Assembly: GCF_014642655.1 (NCBI RefSeq)
Contig: NZ_BMIR01000017.1
Location: forward strand, 1-64,000
From: Pullulanibacillus camelliae
GTDB taxonomy: Bacteria; Bacillota; Bacilli; Bacillales; Sporolactobacillaceae
Reading direction: 5' to 3'
Length of the DNA: 64,000 bases
The translations under genes and the position numbers were made by a program. The notes under the pieces were generated by a model that made no database searches, was not told where the DNA came from, and saw only the letters and a program-made list of their open reading frames with translations. The first letter of the stretch is position 1. The number at the start of each line of letters is the position of its first letter. Positions 35,608-44,032 of this stretch are shown one piece after another.

Positions 35608-36030
35608 ATGGCTCCTTTACCGCAAATATCGCTTGATTTCAATCGCCAAATGAAATTGTCAAATGATGGAGGAGCCCTTTCCTCCGATACAGGTGAGTTC
35701 ATATTCCGAGAATTCGACGAAAAAATTGGTTTTTCACAAACTCTGATTCAACACCTCAAACTAAAGGATGAAAGGCGTTACTTTGTTCATGCGAATGAAC
35801 AGCCGATTCGCCAAAACTCTATCAAATGATCGCCGGATATTCCGAAGATAATGCGGCTGATCAATCTAGAGGGACAAAAGAATATGCAGATTCAAACGAT
35901 ACGGACAAAGATCATTAAAGTCGCTAGTAAATTAGTGAAATCCGGGTGATCTTTGTCCTTCAAATGTTCTTCAAATGTTCTTCCAGTTTCGTGTATCAAG
36001 CGTTTTTTTGGGACATACTACAGCGCATTC
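35608..36030 (+). pseudogene. IS1380-family transposase remnant
   Basis: From ATG 35608 the reading frame gives I-S-L-D-F-N-R-Q-M-K-L-S-N-D-G-G, then F-R-E-F-D-E-K-I-G-F-S, the N-terminus of IS1380-type transposases. It ends after about 74 codons with frameshifted traces (M-I-A-G-Y-S-E-D-N-A-A-D). Near 35884 the frame for I-Q-T-I-R-T-K-I-I-K-V-A-S-K appears, the C-terminus. The catalytic middle (about 300 residues) is deleted, so this is inert. No clear terminal repeats were identified. Confidence 0.8.
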
Positions 36031-36046
36031 AAAGGCTAAAACTCGA

Positions 36047-36174
36047 GTGATTGGAGCGTATGGCACGAGACTCCTACGGGAACAGCACGTGTCCGAAGAC
36101 CCCGCAGGAAGTGTCTTTCTTCCGAGGAGGCTGAGGCCGTGCCCGTGGAAAGCGAGTGCCGGGAGCGGAAATCA
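36047..36174. repeat. GC-rich palindromic repeat with inverted ends
   Basis: It begins GTGATTGGAGCG and ends GGAGCGGAAATCAC. Interior words include CTCCTACGGGAACAGCACGT, GTCCGAAGACCCCGCAGGAA and GAGGAGGCTGAGGCCGTGCC. This dispersed unit is common in Bacillus-group genomes. Its reverse complement shares words with the interior of family D copies here. Confidence 0.7.
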
Positions 36175-36362
36175 CCTCCCCATGCTATACCCAATTTCAA
36201 CATTTATTTTCGCGCCAAGGGAAAAGTATGCCCAAAAACAGATAACTTTTTAGTGCACGATCATTTTATTGCTTCATCGCAGTGACTTTCTCAATATTAT
36301 TCCTAATATAGTTTGGTCTTGAACTGAAATCTCGTTTTTCTTTGAAGGATGAATAAATCTGG

Positions 36363-36960
36363 TTAGTGATTGCTGTCTTCGGTTTAGCTATATTTACAGG
36401 ATGTCATGAGCTATCCAAAAAAGAACCCGTATTTAAGGGAGAAACTGCTCATTGAAAAATAAAATTGGTAGCTAGGAATGATGATGCCAAATATCAGACC
36501 ATTACAACGCCCTTTACATATAAGAGGGATAAAACGCAATTAAAGCACTATCAATCACTTACTTTTTCTGTAGATATAGGGTCTATTACATCAAGTAAGA
36601 CAGCTAATCTCTCGCATCTAAAAAATTGACTACGAAGTATTCTATAACCACTTCTATTCAGGAGAAGCATTTATATGTGGCTAAAGATTACGGTGGCATT
36701 GTTGCAACAGTCATAATGGGTAAAAAAGGGCATCAGGAAAAAACAGAATTAGTTTCAAATTAAGATGAACAATTTACTGAGCAAGTCCGTCCTGCAACTC
36801 CGTCGATAGTTGGAAAGCTGCTCTATACCTTGAGGCTGAATTTTCACTCGAAAGATTTCAGCCTCAGTCCCGATGTACTTTTGTCACTGAATGATTATGA
36901 TAAAACGTAGGAAGGAAAAGATGTTTAATCAAGCGGATCTTGAGGGTATACTTCTTATAA
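36363..36960 (+). pseudogene. Decayed lipoprotein gene
   Basis: From 36363 one frame reads L-V-I-A-V-F-G-L-A-I-F-T-G-C-H-E-L-S, a lipoprotein signal peptide with lipobox Cys, and stops about 30 codons on. A second frame then reads R-N-D-D-A-K-Y-Q-T-I-T-T-P-F-T-Y-K-R and continues to K-N before a TGA near 36627. Shorter fragments follow. At least two frameshifts and several stops separate them. The pattern suggests an exported beta-rich domain protein; the family is not identified. Confidence 0.55.
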
Positions 36961-37176
36961 GAAAAGCATAGCTTAATCGGATTAAAGAACAGGCTTGGAA
37001 GTAGGTAAAACTGTTTTATCCCCCTTCGATGTTTTTAAGGGGAAAAAATCAGTGTAACGAGCACCATTATTCCTTTTGTTTTTCATTGATAATAAACATG
37101 GCAACACCCACTGCAATGTTTGTTATCAGTGTAATAAATCAACATAGACCTCCCTCTAGTGTTGAGTATTGACTTA

Positions 37177-37204
37177 ACCGCCCCATTTTTGGGGCGGTTT
37201 TTTT
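37177..37204 (+). terminator. Terminator upstream of rpoN
   Basis: ACCGCCCC (37177-37184) pairs with GGGGCGGT (37191-37198), followed by TTTTTT. No intact gene precedes it; it probably belonged to the decayed lipoprotein gene. Confidence 0.85.
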
Positions 37205-37378
37205 GATTAAGAAAAGTATTCGACGGTGATGTTGTGATTAAAACAGGGCTTAAATGAAAATAAAGCCGAAAGCTCCAAATAGCTGTTGACTGGAGGATAG
37301 CCCTTTTTTCTCACGATGATTCAGTTTGCCTGTTGATAGCATTAGCGTCTATAATAAAAGAAAGAGGGGGGATGGGAG

Positions 37379-38707
37379 ATGCTTGAGTTAAGACCATTGC
37401 AGATTCAAACCCAGCAGTTGAAGATGACAACGGAGCTTCGGCAAGCGATTCACTTACTGCAGTATTCGACACAAGAGCTTTCGGATTATATTCGTGAGCA
37501 AGCGATGGAGAATCCGTTAATGGCACTTGAAGAGCCATCAGTGCCTCCCACCCCTAGTGCGTCTTTTTCATCCACCAGTTCTAATTCATCTGAACAAAGG
37601 GATCCGCTTTCATTTATTAAGCAAGAGGAAGATAGCCTGCAAGAAGACCTGCTTCAACAACTACGCTATCTGCCTCTAGATCAGCAGCAACGACGACTCA
37701 CTTCACATCTTGTTCTTTATATTGAGGAGGATGGCTATCTTCGCGAGGATTTAGAGATGATCGCTGAGGAATGCGGTGTGACAGAACAGGCGATCCATGA
37801 AGCCTTGCAGATTGTGCAAACATTGGAGCCAGCAGGCATTGGCGCCAGGCATTTGCGTGAGTGTCTGATGCTCCAAATCCAGCGGAAGGCTTCGGAAAAA
37901 GCGCTGGCCTACACGCTTGTTCGCGACCATTTAGAGGCGATTGCATCAAGCAATCATCATGAAATAGCGGAAATATTGGCTGTTGAAGTAAAAGATATTG
38001 AGTCTGCTATCCAGCTGATACAAACGCTAAACCCGCGCCCGGGGGAAATGCTTTCACGCGAGCAGCCAATCTACATCCAACCAGATGTGGTTGTACATTC
38101 CAGTGATGGTCAGTATACGGTGAGATTGGAAAGCGATCTCTTACCCGCGATCCATTATGATCGGTCGTACCACGCGCTGTTAAAGTCAGCAAATGACCAT
38201 GAAGCCACGCGTTACTTACAGGGGAAATATAAACAAATGCTCTGGTTGTTGAGAAGCATTGAGCAACGCCATCATACCTTGTTAAACGTGAGTCAGGCGA
38301 TCATGCATCATCAAAAGCAGTTTTTAGATAAGGGCATTTATTACCTGGCCCCATTAACTTTAAGAGATATCGCGCAAACTTGTGGTATTCATGAATCGAC
38401 GGTGAGCAGAGCAGTAAAAAATAAATATATTCAAACACCACAAGGACTTTTTGAGTTAAAAACCTTCTTTTCTACTAAAATAAGAACCTATTACCACCAA
38501 GAGGTTTCGGCAACAAGTGTGAAGGCTCTAATCAGAGCACTTATAGAAGCGGAGGATAAAGCTAAGCCGTTGTCAGATCAAGCCATAGTCGATCATTTGC
38601 AGACTTCTAGGGGACTGGTCTTATCACGAAGAACCGTCGCAAAATATAGAAAGGCGATGCATCTACCGAGTTCTTCAAAAAGAAAAAGTCAAGGTGCCCA
38701 TTATTAG
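37379..38707 (+). CDS. rpoN: RNA polymerase sigma-54 factor (RpoN/SigL)
   Basis: Alternative sigma factor for -24/-12 promoters, dependent on AAA+ activators. The 442-aa protein has the Gln-rich activator-interacting region I (L-Q-I-Q-T-Q-Q-L-K-M-T, then A-I-H-L-L-Q-Y-S), an acidic linker, the core-binding domain with I-G-A-R-H-L-R-E-C-L, the HTH (I-H-E-S-T-V-S-R-A-V) and the C-terminal RpoN box L-S-R-R-T-V-A-K-Y-R-K. ATG 37379 follows a G-rich site. No enhancer-binding activator gene is within the window. The following ECF genes have their own start region. Confidence 0.96.
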   Translation: MLELRPLQIQTQQLKMTTELRQAIHLLQYSTQELSDYIREQAMENPLMALEEPSVPPTPSASFSSTSSNSSEQRDPLSFIKQEEDSLQEDLLQQLRYLPLDQQQRRLTSHLVLYIEEDGYLREDLEMIAEECGVTEQAIHEALQIVQTLEPAGIGARHLRECLMLQIQRKASEKALAYTLVRDHLEAIASSNHHEIAEILAVEVKDIESAIQLIQTLNPRPGEMLSREQPIYIQPDVVVHSSDGQYTVRLESDLLPAIHYDRSYHALLKSANDHEATRYLQGKYKQMLWLLRSIEQRHHTLLNVSQAIMHHQKQFLDKGIYYLAPLTLRDIAQTCGIHESTVSRAVKNKYIQTPQGLFELKTFFSTKIRTYYHQEVSATSVKALIRALIEAEDKAKPLSDQAIVDHLQTSRGLVLSRRTVAKYRKAMHLPSSSKRKSQGAHY

Positions 38708-38850
38708 TGATGGACAGCCATGATAAGGAATTATAGTGGGGAAGTATGGAAGCCATTAAACATCAGCCTAAGGAGTTAACGTGCTATTGACATTCGCCTT
38801 TGCTGCTAGTGGCATGACGAATGATAATTGCATGTAGAGAGGTGGACATC

Positions 38851-39438
38851 ATGGATAAAGTCGAAGAGAGTGAAGGGGCTTTATTGCGGCAAATCAGTTT
38901 AGGATCAACCCAAGCATTTGATCAATTCTATGAAACTTATTTCCACTATGTTTATCAATTGGCGTTAAAAATGACAAAAAACACGTGTGAGGCAGAGGAT
39001 TTATGCCATGATGTGTTTGTAGAAGTCTTTCGTCAGCCTAAACAGTTTGATAGCAAAAGAGGAAGTGTTAAAGCGTGGTTGGCCATAAAAACAAAAAGTC
39101 GTTATATTGACAGGCAAAGAAAGGTGAAGCGCTCACAAGCATATCTGGAGTCTCTTGATCCAGTTTATAAGGAACCCGCTATTGATGAAGTGGTTTTACA
39201 GCATATAGATCGTGAGCGCGTCTTAAAGGCAATGCATAAGCTGCCTGATATTCAAAAAAAAGCAGTGTATGGAAAGTATTTTAATTATCAAACGCAAAAA
39301 GAGTTAGCGGCAATGATGGACAAACCTATAGGTACAGTGAAATCCTTAATACGATATGGTCTCAATAATTTACGCAAACAATTGCTTAAGGAAGATTGGT
39401 CATCGTTTTCTGGAGGGGATCAAGGGCATGAGCGATAA
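38851..39438 (+). CDS. ECF-family sigma factor
   Basis: A 195-aa extracytoplasmic-function sigma factor. Region 2 includes Y-Q-L-A-L-K-M-T-K-N and D-L-C-H-D-V-F-V-E-V-F (residues about 35-60), and region 4 has the HTH Q-K-E-L-A-A-M-M-D-K and I-G-T-V-K-S-L-I-R-Y-G-L near the end. ATG 38851 follows GAGAGGTGG. It overlaps the downstream anti-sigma gene by 11 bases, a standard sigma/anti-sigma pair. The cognate target promoter is unknown; I see no obvious self-promoter of the AAC/CGT type. Confidence 0.92.
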   Translation: MDKVEESEGALLRQISLGSTQAFDQFYETYFHYVYQLALKMTKNTCEAEDLCHDVFVEVFRQPKQFDSKRGSVKAWLAIKTKSRYIDRQRKVKRSQAYLESLDPVYKEPAIDEVVLQHIDRERVLKAMHKLPDIQKKAVYGKYFNYQTQKELAAMMDKPIGTVKSLIRYGLNNLRKQLLKEDWSSFSGGDQGHER

Positions 39439-40159
39439 TAATGGGCATTGGCGAGAGGAAGAGCTCATTGATTACGTACTGAGAGAGAATGTCAATCAGC
39501 ATCAAGACCAGCGCATTCGCAGACATCTTCAAACGTGTTCACGATGCCGACATATTGTTGAGTATTGGCAGGCTATCTGTGAAGAGACAGAGGGGCCTTT
39601 AGAACCGAAGGAGAAGATCAAGCGACGTATTTATCGGTCCTTGGTCATAGATAGGCCGATACGCCGACGGGCTTGGGTCAGGCCTTTAATGCTTACCTCG
39701 ATCATTGGCATTGTCATGCTTTCTGGCTTTTTATTTGGCAGAATGACAGCGACTTATCCTGTATCACATTCACAACAGGTGATTCCTGCGGCTTTTCAAA
39801 AACAAAATATGAGTTTTGCGCCGACACAGCCAACGGCTTATAACGTTTTGTCCGTTCATGAGAGTGAGGCAGATGGCTATGTATGGATGAACAGACATTC
39901 CAATGATTTTTACTTGTTTTTAAATGGTTTAAAACCGGTTGAAGGAAAGGATTATCAGGTTTGGCTGGTCACCGATGATAAGCGCCAAGTCGGTGGTGTG
40001 TTACAATTTAATGGCGAGCTTGCCCATGTCTATGTACATCATAAAATGGTTGGAAAAGCTAAGACACTTATTGTTAGCTTAGAACCACAAGGTGGGAGTC
40101 AAATTCAGACGGGACCCAAAACGGTACATCTCGATTTACCGGATACAAGTGAATTTTAA
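39428..40159 (+). CDS. Membrane anti-sigma factor with zinc finger and RskA-like domain
   Basis: A 243-aa single-pass membrane protein that should sequester the preceding ECF sigma. The cytoplasmic ZAS motif H-L-Q-T-C-S-R-C (H-x3-C-x2-C) is near residues 35-42, one membrane segment is near residues 92-110 (S-I-I-G-I-V-M-L-S-G-F-L-F-G), and the extracytoplasmic part (residues 115-243) resembles the anti-sigma-K (RskA) C-terminal domain (D-Y-Q-V-W-L-V-T-D near residue 177). ATG 39428 overlaps the sigma stop. RskA-type factors are cleaved by proteolysis in response to envelope signals. Confidence 0.88.
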   Translation: MSDNNGHWREEELIDYVLRENVNQHQDQRIRRHLQTCSRCRHIVEYWQAICEETEGPLEPKEKIKRRIYRSLVIDRPIRRRAWVRPLMLTSIIGIVMLSGFLFGRMTATYPVSHSQQVIPAAFQKQNMSFAPTQPTAYNVLSVHESEADGYVWMNRHSNDFYLFLNGLKPVEGKDYQVWLVTDDKRQVGGVLQFNGELAHVYVHHKMVGKAKTLIVSLEPQGGSQIQTGPKTVHLDLPDTSEF

Positions 40160-40700
40160 TAGGTGTTGATTCGCACTCAATGTCATGAATACAAACCCTA
40201 ACTCATTTTCTACTTTTTCTTTGCCCCGCACTGACATACGAGTGAAACGCAAATTCGCCTTCAGAAATCCAAAAACTGGTTCTTCGTCACTTTTAATTAT
40301 ACGTGATAAGGGGCGCTTCTTCATCGATGCGTTTTTCTTGTATCAGTTGGCAACGAAATTGTACGGAGCACTGACGTAATAACCCTTTGACCTTTGGATG
40401 GAGCACGAAAACGGTTGATGGTGCGATAGCTTGGTTCATAACCTTGAGCCAGCCACATCATGCGCACACTATCCTTCAGTAAAGCTTCGAGCTTTCTGCC
40501 AGAGAAACCGATTGCGTGTAAGCACACAAAATCACTTTCATCATCATGCGAGGGTGATAGGAAGGATACCCTGTTTCACGCAAGAAACTAGAGAACGCCT
40601 TATCCGGTATACTTTCCACCCTATCATTGACTGCATAGGCAACGTCATTCTCTCGAATCTTTATTTCTAAATCTAGCAGCAAGACGACTTGTTTCTTGTT
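40136..40700 (-). pseudogene. IS1182-family transposase remnant
   Basis: On the minus strand, from about 40690, one frame reads V-E-S-I-P-D-K-A-F and Y-H-P-R-M-M-M-K-V-I-L-C-A-Y-T-Q, then a shifted frame reads M-M-W-L-A-Q-G-Y and Y-R-T-I-N-R-F-R. After a large gap another frame reads E-E-P-V-F-G-F-L-K-A-N-L-R-F-T-R and E-L-G-F-V-F-M, the C-terminus. The N- and C-terminal pieces of an IS1182 transposase are thus joined by an internal deletion and frameshifts. It cannot be active. Confidence 0.75.
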
Positions 40701-40714
40701 ATATGTTTAAACAT

Positions 40715-40771
40715 AAGGATACCTCCGATTGTTAATTTAGAGATACTTTAACTTTATCAGAAGGTATCCTT
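40715..40771. repeat. Perfect 10-bp inverted repeat at the IS1182 remnant edge
   Basis: AAGGATACCT (40715-40724) and AGGTATCCTT (40762-40771) flank 37 bases just upstream of the remnant's start. This is likely the leader hairpin or end of the insertion sequence. Confidence 0.55.
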
Positions 40772-40869
40772 TCTGCGTACTTATTTTTAGAACTTTTTAA
40801 AGGCAAGAAGGCTCAGTCTTGCTTAGCTACTAAAAAAGGTTTTAATATCAAAAGCCTCGTCGGTTTTCA

Positions 40870-41272
40870 AGTGGATTGGAGCGAAAGACGCTCTGGCGCC
40901 TTCGGGAACGGGGCCAGCGTTACTTCACGAATACACTTCGAGTTGTTCCGAGAAAGCTGACTTCGAAGCCATACGCGTAGACGCAGGAACAGGGGACTTT
41001 TAATCACAAATACTTGGGAAAACAGATCGGTCCATTCCCAAGTGAGCTGAGGCCACTAAGGACGATCGGCTAAAAACGTCACGTCCTGTGACAACGCCGA
41101 CCCTACCCACATCGTGTGGGCATGAGGAAAGCAAGCGTTCTGTGGCAGAAATCAACCTTGCCAGTTCCGATGATAAACAGAATTTTATACTTTTTAATTC
41201 AAAAGAGTGGTGCCCACCAATTTTTGGTAGGTGCCACTCTTAATTTACTGGTTTTATCCCAGCCTCTTTCTA
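40870..41272. repeat. Composite non-coding repeat, second copy
   Basis: The segment 40909-41004 nearly duplicates 24445-24540. The right part ends with a hairpin AAGAGTGG...CCACTCTT (41203-41242) and then TTATCCCAGCCTCTTTC, equivalent to the right end of the 24.3-kb element. The left end starts GTGGATTGGAGCGAAAG like the 36.05-kb repeat. No ORF is credible in this stretch. Confidence 0.65.
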
Positions 41273-41399
41273 TGGAGTGGGAGAGCAAGGAAAGGTAATG
41301 GGGAGCCCAAAATGATTGCTGAAACATTCGATCGGTTTACCATAAAAAAGGCCTTCATGCTCAACACATTCAACTTTTATTACAAGATGGACTGGCGAG

Positions 41400-41510
41400 A
41401 TGCCTTATACTACTGATAAACCAGTGAACCCCCATGTGAGCAATGATCAAACACAAGCGGTCATTGATGTGATGAAGCCGCAGTGGTTTGAGCAGCTAGA
41501 AAAGAAATAG
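41400..41510 (+). pseudogene. Short C-terminal gene fragment
   Basis: A 36-codon frame, M-P-Y-T-T-D-K-P-V-N-P-H-V then Q-A-V-I-D-V-M-K-P-Q-W-F-E-Q-L, ends at TAG 41508. It has no ribosome site. The composition looks like the coding end of a truncated protein, and adjacent frames contain further short coding-like stretches. The family is not recognised. The rest of 41273-41594 holds nothing I can name apart from the sodC ribosome site. Confidence 0.35.
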
Positions 41511-41594
41511 AGCACATCTAAAACATTTAAAAGAATGAACCAGTAAAATTTGTTCAAACTATTCATGACAATATTTGGTCATGGAGGTTTTGAG

Positions 41595-42140
41595 ATGAAA
41601 AAAGGCGTGTTTAGTTATTTAGCTCTTGCTTTAATTTTATCCATGCTTCATCTGTCCGCTCCTCAAGAAGTGCGAGCAGAGGAGAAGGTTAAAAAGCCTT
41701 ATACAGTGACATTACAGAGCAAAGACGGAAAAGTGGTGGGTGAAGCAAAGCTCGTGGAAACAAACAATGGTGTTGTGATTCAGGTGATTGCGGAAGGCTT
41801 TGATCCTGGCTTTCATGGCATTCACTTTCACGAAACAGGGAAGTGTGAGGGACCTGATTTTATCAGTGCAGGTGAGCATTTCAATCCTTTCAAAAAAGAA
41901 CATGGACTTAAAAATCCTAAAGGACCACATGCCGGAGATTTAAGAAACGTCAATGCCGATGCTCAGGGCAAGATTAATACCACCTTTATAACCCCGAGGG
42001 TCACTCTGATGAAAGGGAAGGAGAATTCTCTACGAGATCTAGATGGATCGGCTTTAGTCATTCATCAAAATGTCGATGATCAAATGACGAATCCCTCAGG
42101 AAATTCAGGAGCAAGAATCGTTTGCGGTGTTATTAAATAA
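41595..42140 (+). CDS. sodC: Cu/Zn superoxide dismutase, secreted
   Basis: Dismutates superoxide outside the membrane. A 181-aa protein with a signal peptide (residues 1-28, ending V-R-A) and no lipobox Cys. Copper/zinc ligands are all present: H77 and H79 (G-I-H-F-H), H95, H103, H112, D115 and H157, with Cys84 and Cys177 for the structural disulphide. ATG 41595 follows GGAGG; the longer frame from 41550 lacks a site. In some Bacillus homologues (YojM) metal ligands are degenerate; here the set looks complete, so activity is expected. It lies next to a copper-uptake cluster. Confidence 0.93.
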   Translation: MKKGVFSYLALALILSMLHLSAPQEVRAEEKVKKPYTVTLQSKDGKVVGEAKLVETNNGVVIQVIAEGFDPGFHGIHFHETGKCEGPDFISAGEHFNPFKKEHGLKNPKGPHAGDLRNVNADAQGKINTTFITPRVTLMKGKENSLRDLDGSALVIHQNVDDQMTNPSGNSGARIVCGVIK

Positions 42141-42156
42141 AAAAGTATGCTAATCT

Positions 42157-42188
42157 CCCTCACGCTCAGCACGGGTCTGAGGGTATTT
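42157..42188 (+). terminator. Terminator after sodC
   Basis: CCCTCA (42157-42162) pairs with TGAGGG (42178-42183), followed by TATTTTG. Confidence 0.6.
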
Positions 42189-42375
42189 TGTGGAAGAATA
42201 GGCTTCGCTTAATTCGAAGAGGAAAGTCCCCTGAAATAGAGAATAGAGTTGAAAGCGACATTTTTAAATATATACTTGTCTATTATTCTACTTCCCTATA
42301 AAATATCATTTCAGATGCTACGGCATTACGGTTGTGTTATAGTAGGAGAAAAGTAAACTTTTAATAAAAGGGAAA

Positions 42376-42636
42376 GTGAAGCACGTGAGTAACTTAGAGA
42401 GACTACAGATTCTCACAGAGATTATCGGTGAATTTAAAACAGCTATTTTAATGGATCGAGAGCCTGATAAGACTGGAAGATTGGTACTTGAAGTGATTCA
42501 AGAGGCGGGGGATGACGCGCTCTCAGATTTTGTTTTAAACGCCTATCTCAAGTTAACAAATGAGCAAACCGCTGTGCAATATTTGGATGATGCTAGAGAC
42601 TATCTCTATGAAAAAATTGATCGTTTGATGAATTAA
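42376..42636 (+). CDS. Small acidic helical protein of unknown function
   Basis: An 86-aa soluble protein predicted to be all helical, with hydrophobic heptad-like spacing and no Cys. It begins at GTG 42376, with a second in-frame GTG at 42385; AAAGGGAAAG could serve either. The sequence includes E-I-I-G-E-F-K-T-A and ends Y-L-Y-E-K-I-D-R-L-M-N. A terminator follows at 42651-42682, and a promoter-like GGTTGTGTTATAGTAGG precedes it. I do not recognise the family. Confidence 0.65.
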   Translation: MKHVSNLERLQILTEIIGEFKTAILMDREPDKTGRLVLEVIQEAGDDALSDFVLNAYLKLTNEQTAVQYLDDARDYLYEKIDRLMN

Positions 42637-42650
42637 AACATATCCAATAA

Positions 42651-42682
42651 AAGAACGGCTTCTATACGAGGCGGTTCTTTTT
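42651..42682 (+). terminator. Terminator after small acidic protein gene
   Basis: AAGAAC..GC (42651-) pairs with GC.GGTTCTT (42671-42679) and is followed by TTT. Confidence 0.65.
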
Positions 42683-42793
42683 ATGTTTTAAAAAAGAATG
42701 GATCCATTCAGTCTTGGGTTAGTACATTTTGCGCGTCGGACGCCAAAGCTCTCACTCCAAAAAGTGAAGTGCTCTTGGAAGCCAGCACTCCAT

Positions 42794-42857
42794 GACTGAC
42801 TCAAAAAGTCGAACGCATGCCTTCGCAATTAGGAATGCGTTCGGCTTCTCTATGAGC
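42794..42857 (-). terminator. Family C hairpin, terminator of copper cluster
   Basis: CGAACGCAT pairs with ATGCGTTCG. On the minus strand the stem is followed by GACTTTTTGAGT. It sits 40 bp beyond the stop of the last gene of the copper operon. It is near-identical to copies at 3310 and 24632. Confidence 0.8.
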
Positions 42858-42896
42858 AGAAGCGATTTGCAAATTTTTACATAGCTGTGCTGCTTT

Positions 42897-44009
42897 TTAA
42901 GCGATGGTCGCCATGATGCTGAAATAGGTGCTTGCCAGAAATCCGACAGCCATCAATAGTGAAATGATGTTGGGGAACTTTTTTATAAAGCTTAAAATAA
43001 TCATGAGTAGAAAGAGTAAGCTAAAGTCAATAAAGATAAAGCTGAACACATTGAAGCTGAAATGTACGACGAAATCACTCGGAATATTTTTTTGATAAAT
43101 AGCTAAGAAAAGAGGACTGGGTCCATATAAATTTAAATACTGGTCAGGCTGGTGAGGTGGCGGCTGTTGGCCCATAAAGGCGGTGACCGCAAAAATCAAT
43201 AGGATGACAAAGCTTTCAGCCCTTGCCCACTTAATAGAATGATAGCGTTTGATCGCCTTGCGGAAAAAGCCATTGAATAGACCGTACAAAAGTAGTGGAA
43301 TAACTAATAGATGCTTAATGAGCAACGCCTGGCCATAATTTGAAAAGAAACCTTGTTTGTATTGATAAAGCGTACTGGAAAGAGAATGGCTTAGGGGTGC
43401 CGCAATATCAATATCCATTGTAAAAAAGCCAGCAACAAGGACAATGAGTACGGAGATTAAAGCAAGTGGTGTATACCACCTTAAAAAGCTTCCCCAATTT
43501 TGCTCGTCTTTACTTAACCAAGCGGCAACAAATAAGCATCCCCCCCAGATCGTCACAGCAAGTAAATGAAAAAAATGGGAGGTGAATCCCGCTAAAGGAT
43601 ATAAGGAAGCCGCGTGGCCAGCACGGGCATAGCCTCCGATGAGCAAGACACAGAGAATCAACCCAATCCGTGCAAGAAACGTGTCGTTTTGTAATCTATT
43701 AAAGTAGATCAAGCCAAAGAGCAGCAGTGCCATTGCTAATGTGAAAATCCAAGCCTGACCCGCTTCGAAAACAAATAAGACATTTTTGAAGCTTGTCCAA
43801 AAGCCGATGCCATTTGACATGGTGATCATTGTGCTAAGAATGGGGGCAAAGGATAAAGCGCCAGCTCCAACAGTCGTCCATAATAATAAACGCTTAGAAA
43901 CAAAGATATTGGGGCGGCGATGCTCCGGCAGACTGTAAAAAATCAAGGTCCCTGTCAAAAGACATAAACAAATATATAAAAGAAATTCGGTAATCCAAAC
44001 AACGAACAA
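42897..44009 (-). CDS. CopD-family copper transport membrane protein
   Basis: A 370-aa integral membrane protein with about eight or nine hydrophobic segments. H-A-A-S-L-Y-P-L-A-G-F and H-F-F-H-L-L-A-V-T-I-W-G-G (near residue 146) are CopD-family features, with the His-x-x-His positions likely to carry copper across the membrane. It lies 23 bp behind the CopC-domain gene on the same strand. Together they duplicate the functions fused in the YcnJ-type protein encoded first in the cluster. It is the last gene before a family C terminator. Confidence 0.85.
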   Translation of the reverse strand: MFVVWITEFLLYICLCLLTGTLIFYSLPEHRRPNIFVSKRLLLWTTVGAGALSFAPILSTMITMSNGIGFWTSFKNVLFVFEAGQAWIFTLAMALLLFGLIYFNRLQNDTFLARIGLILCVLLIGGYARAGHAASLYPLAGFTSHFFHLLAVTIWGGCLFVAAWLSKDEQNWGSFLRWYTPLALISVLIVLVAGFFTMDIDIAAPLSHSLSSTLYQYKQGFFSNYGQALLIKHLLVIPLLLYGLFNGFFRKAIKRYHSIKWARAESFVILLIFAVTAFMGQQPPPHQPDQYLNLYGPSPLFLAIYQKNIPSDFVVHFSFNVFSFIFIDFSLLFLLMIILSFIKKFPNIISLLMAVGFLASTYFSIMATIA

Positions 44010-44032
44010 AAGATTCCCTCCTTTTTTCTTCT

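Noticed and set aside
40185-40379. 64-codon plus-strand ORF after the anti-sigma gene
   Set aside because: It is antisense to the IS1182 remnant, whose minus-strand frame matches the transposase C-terminus.
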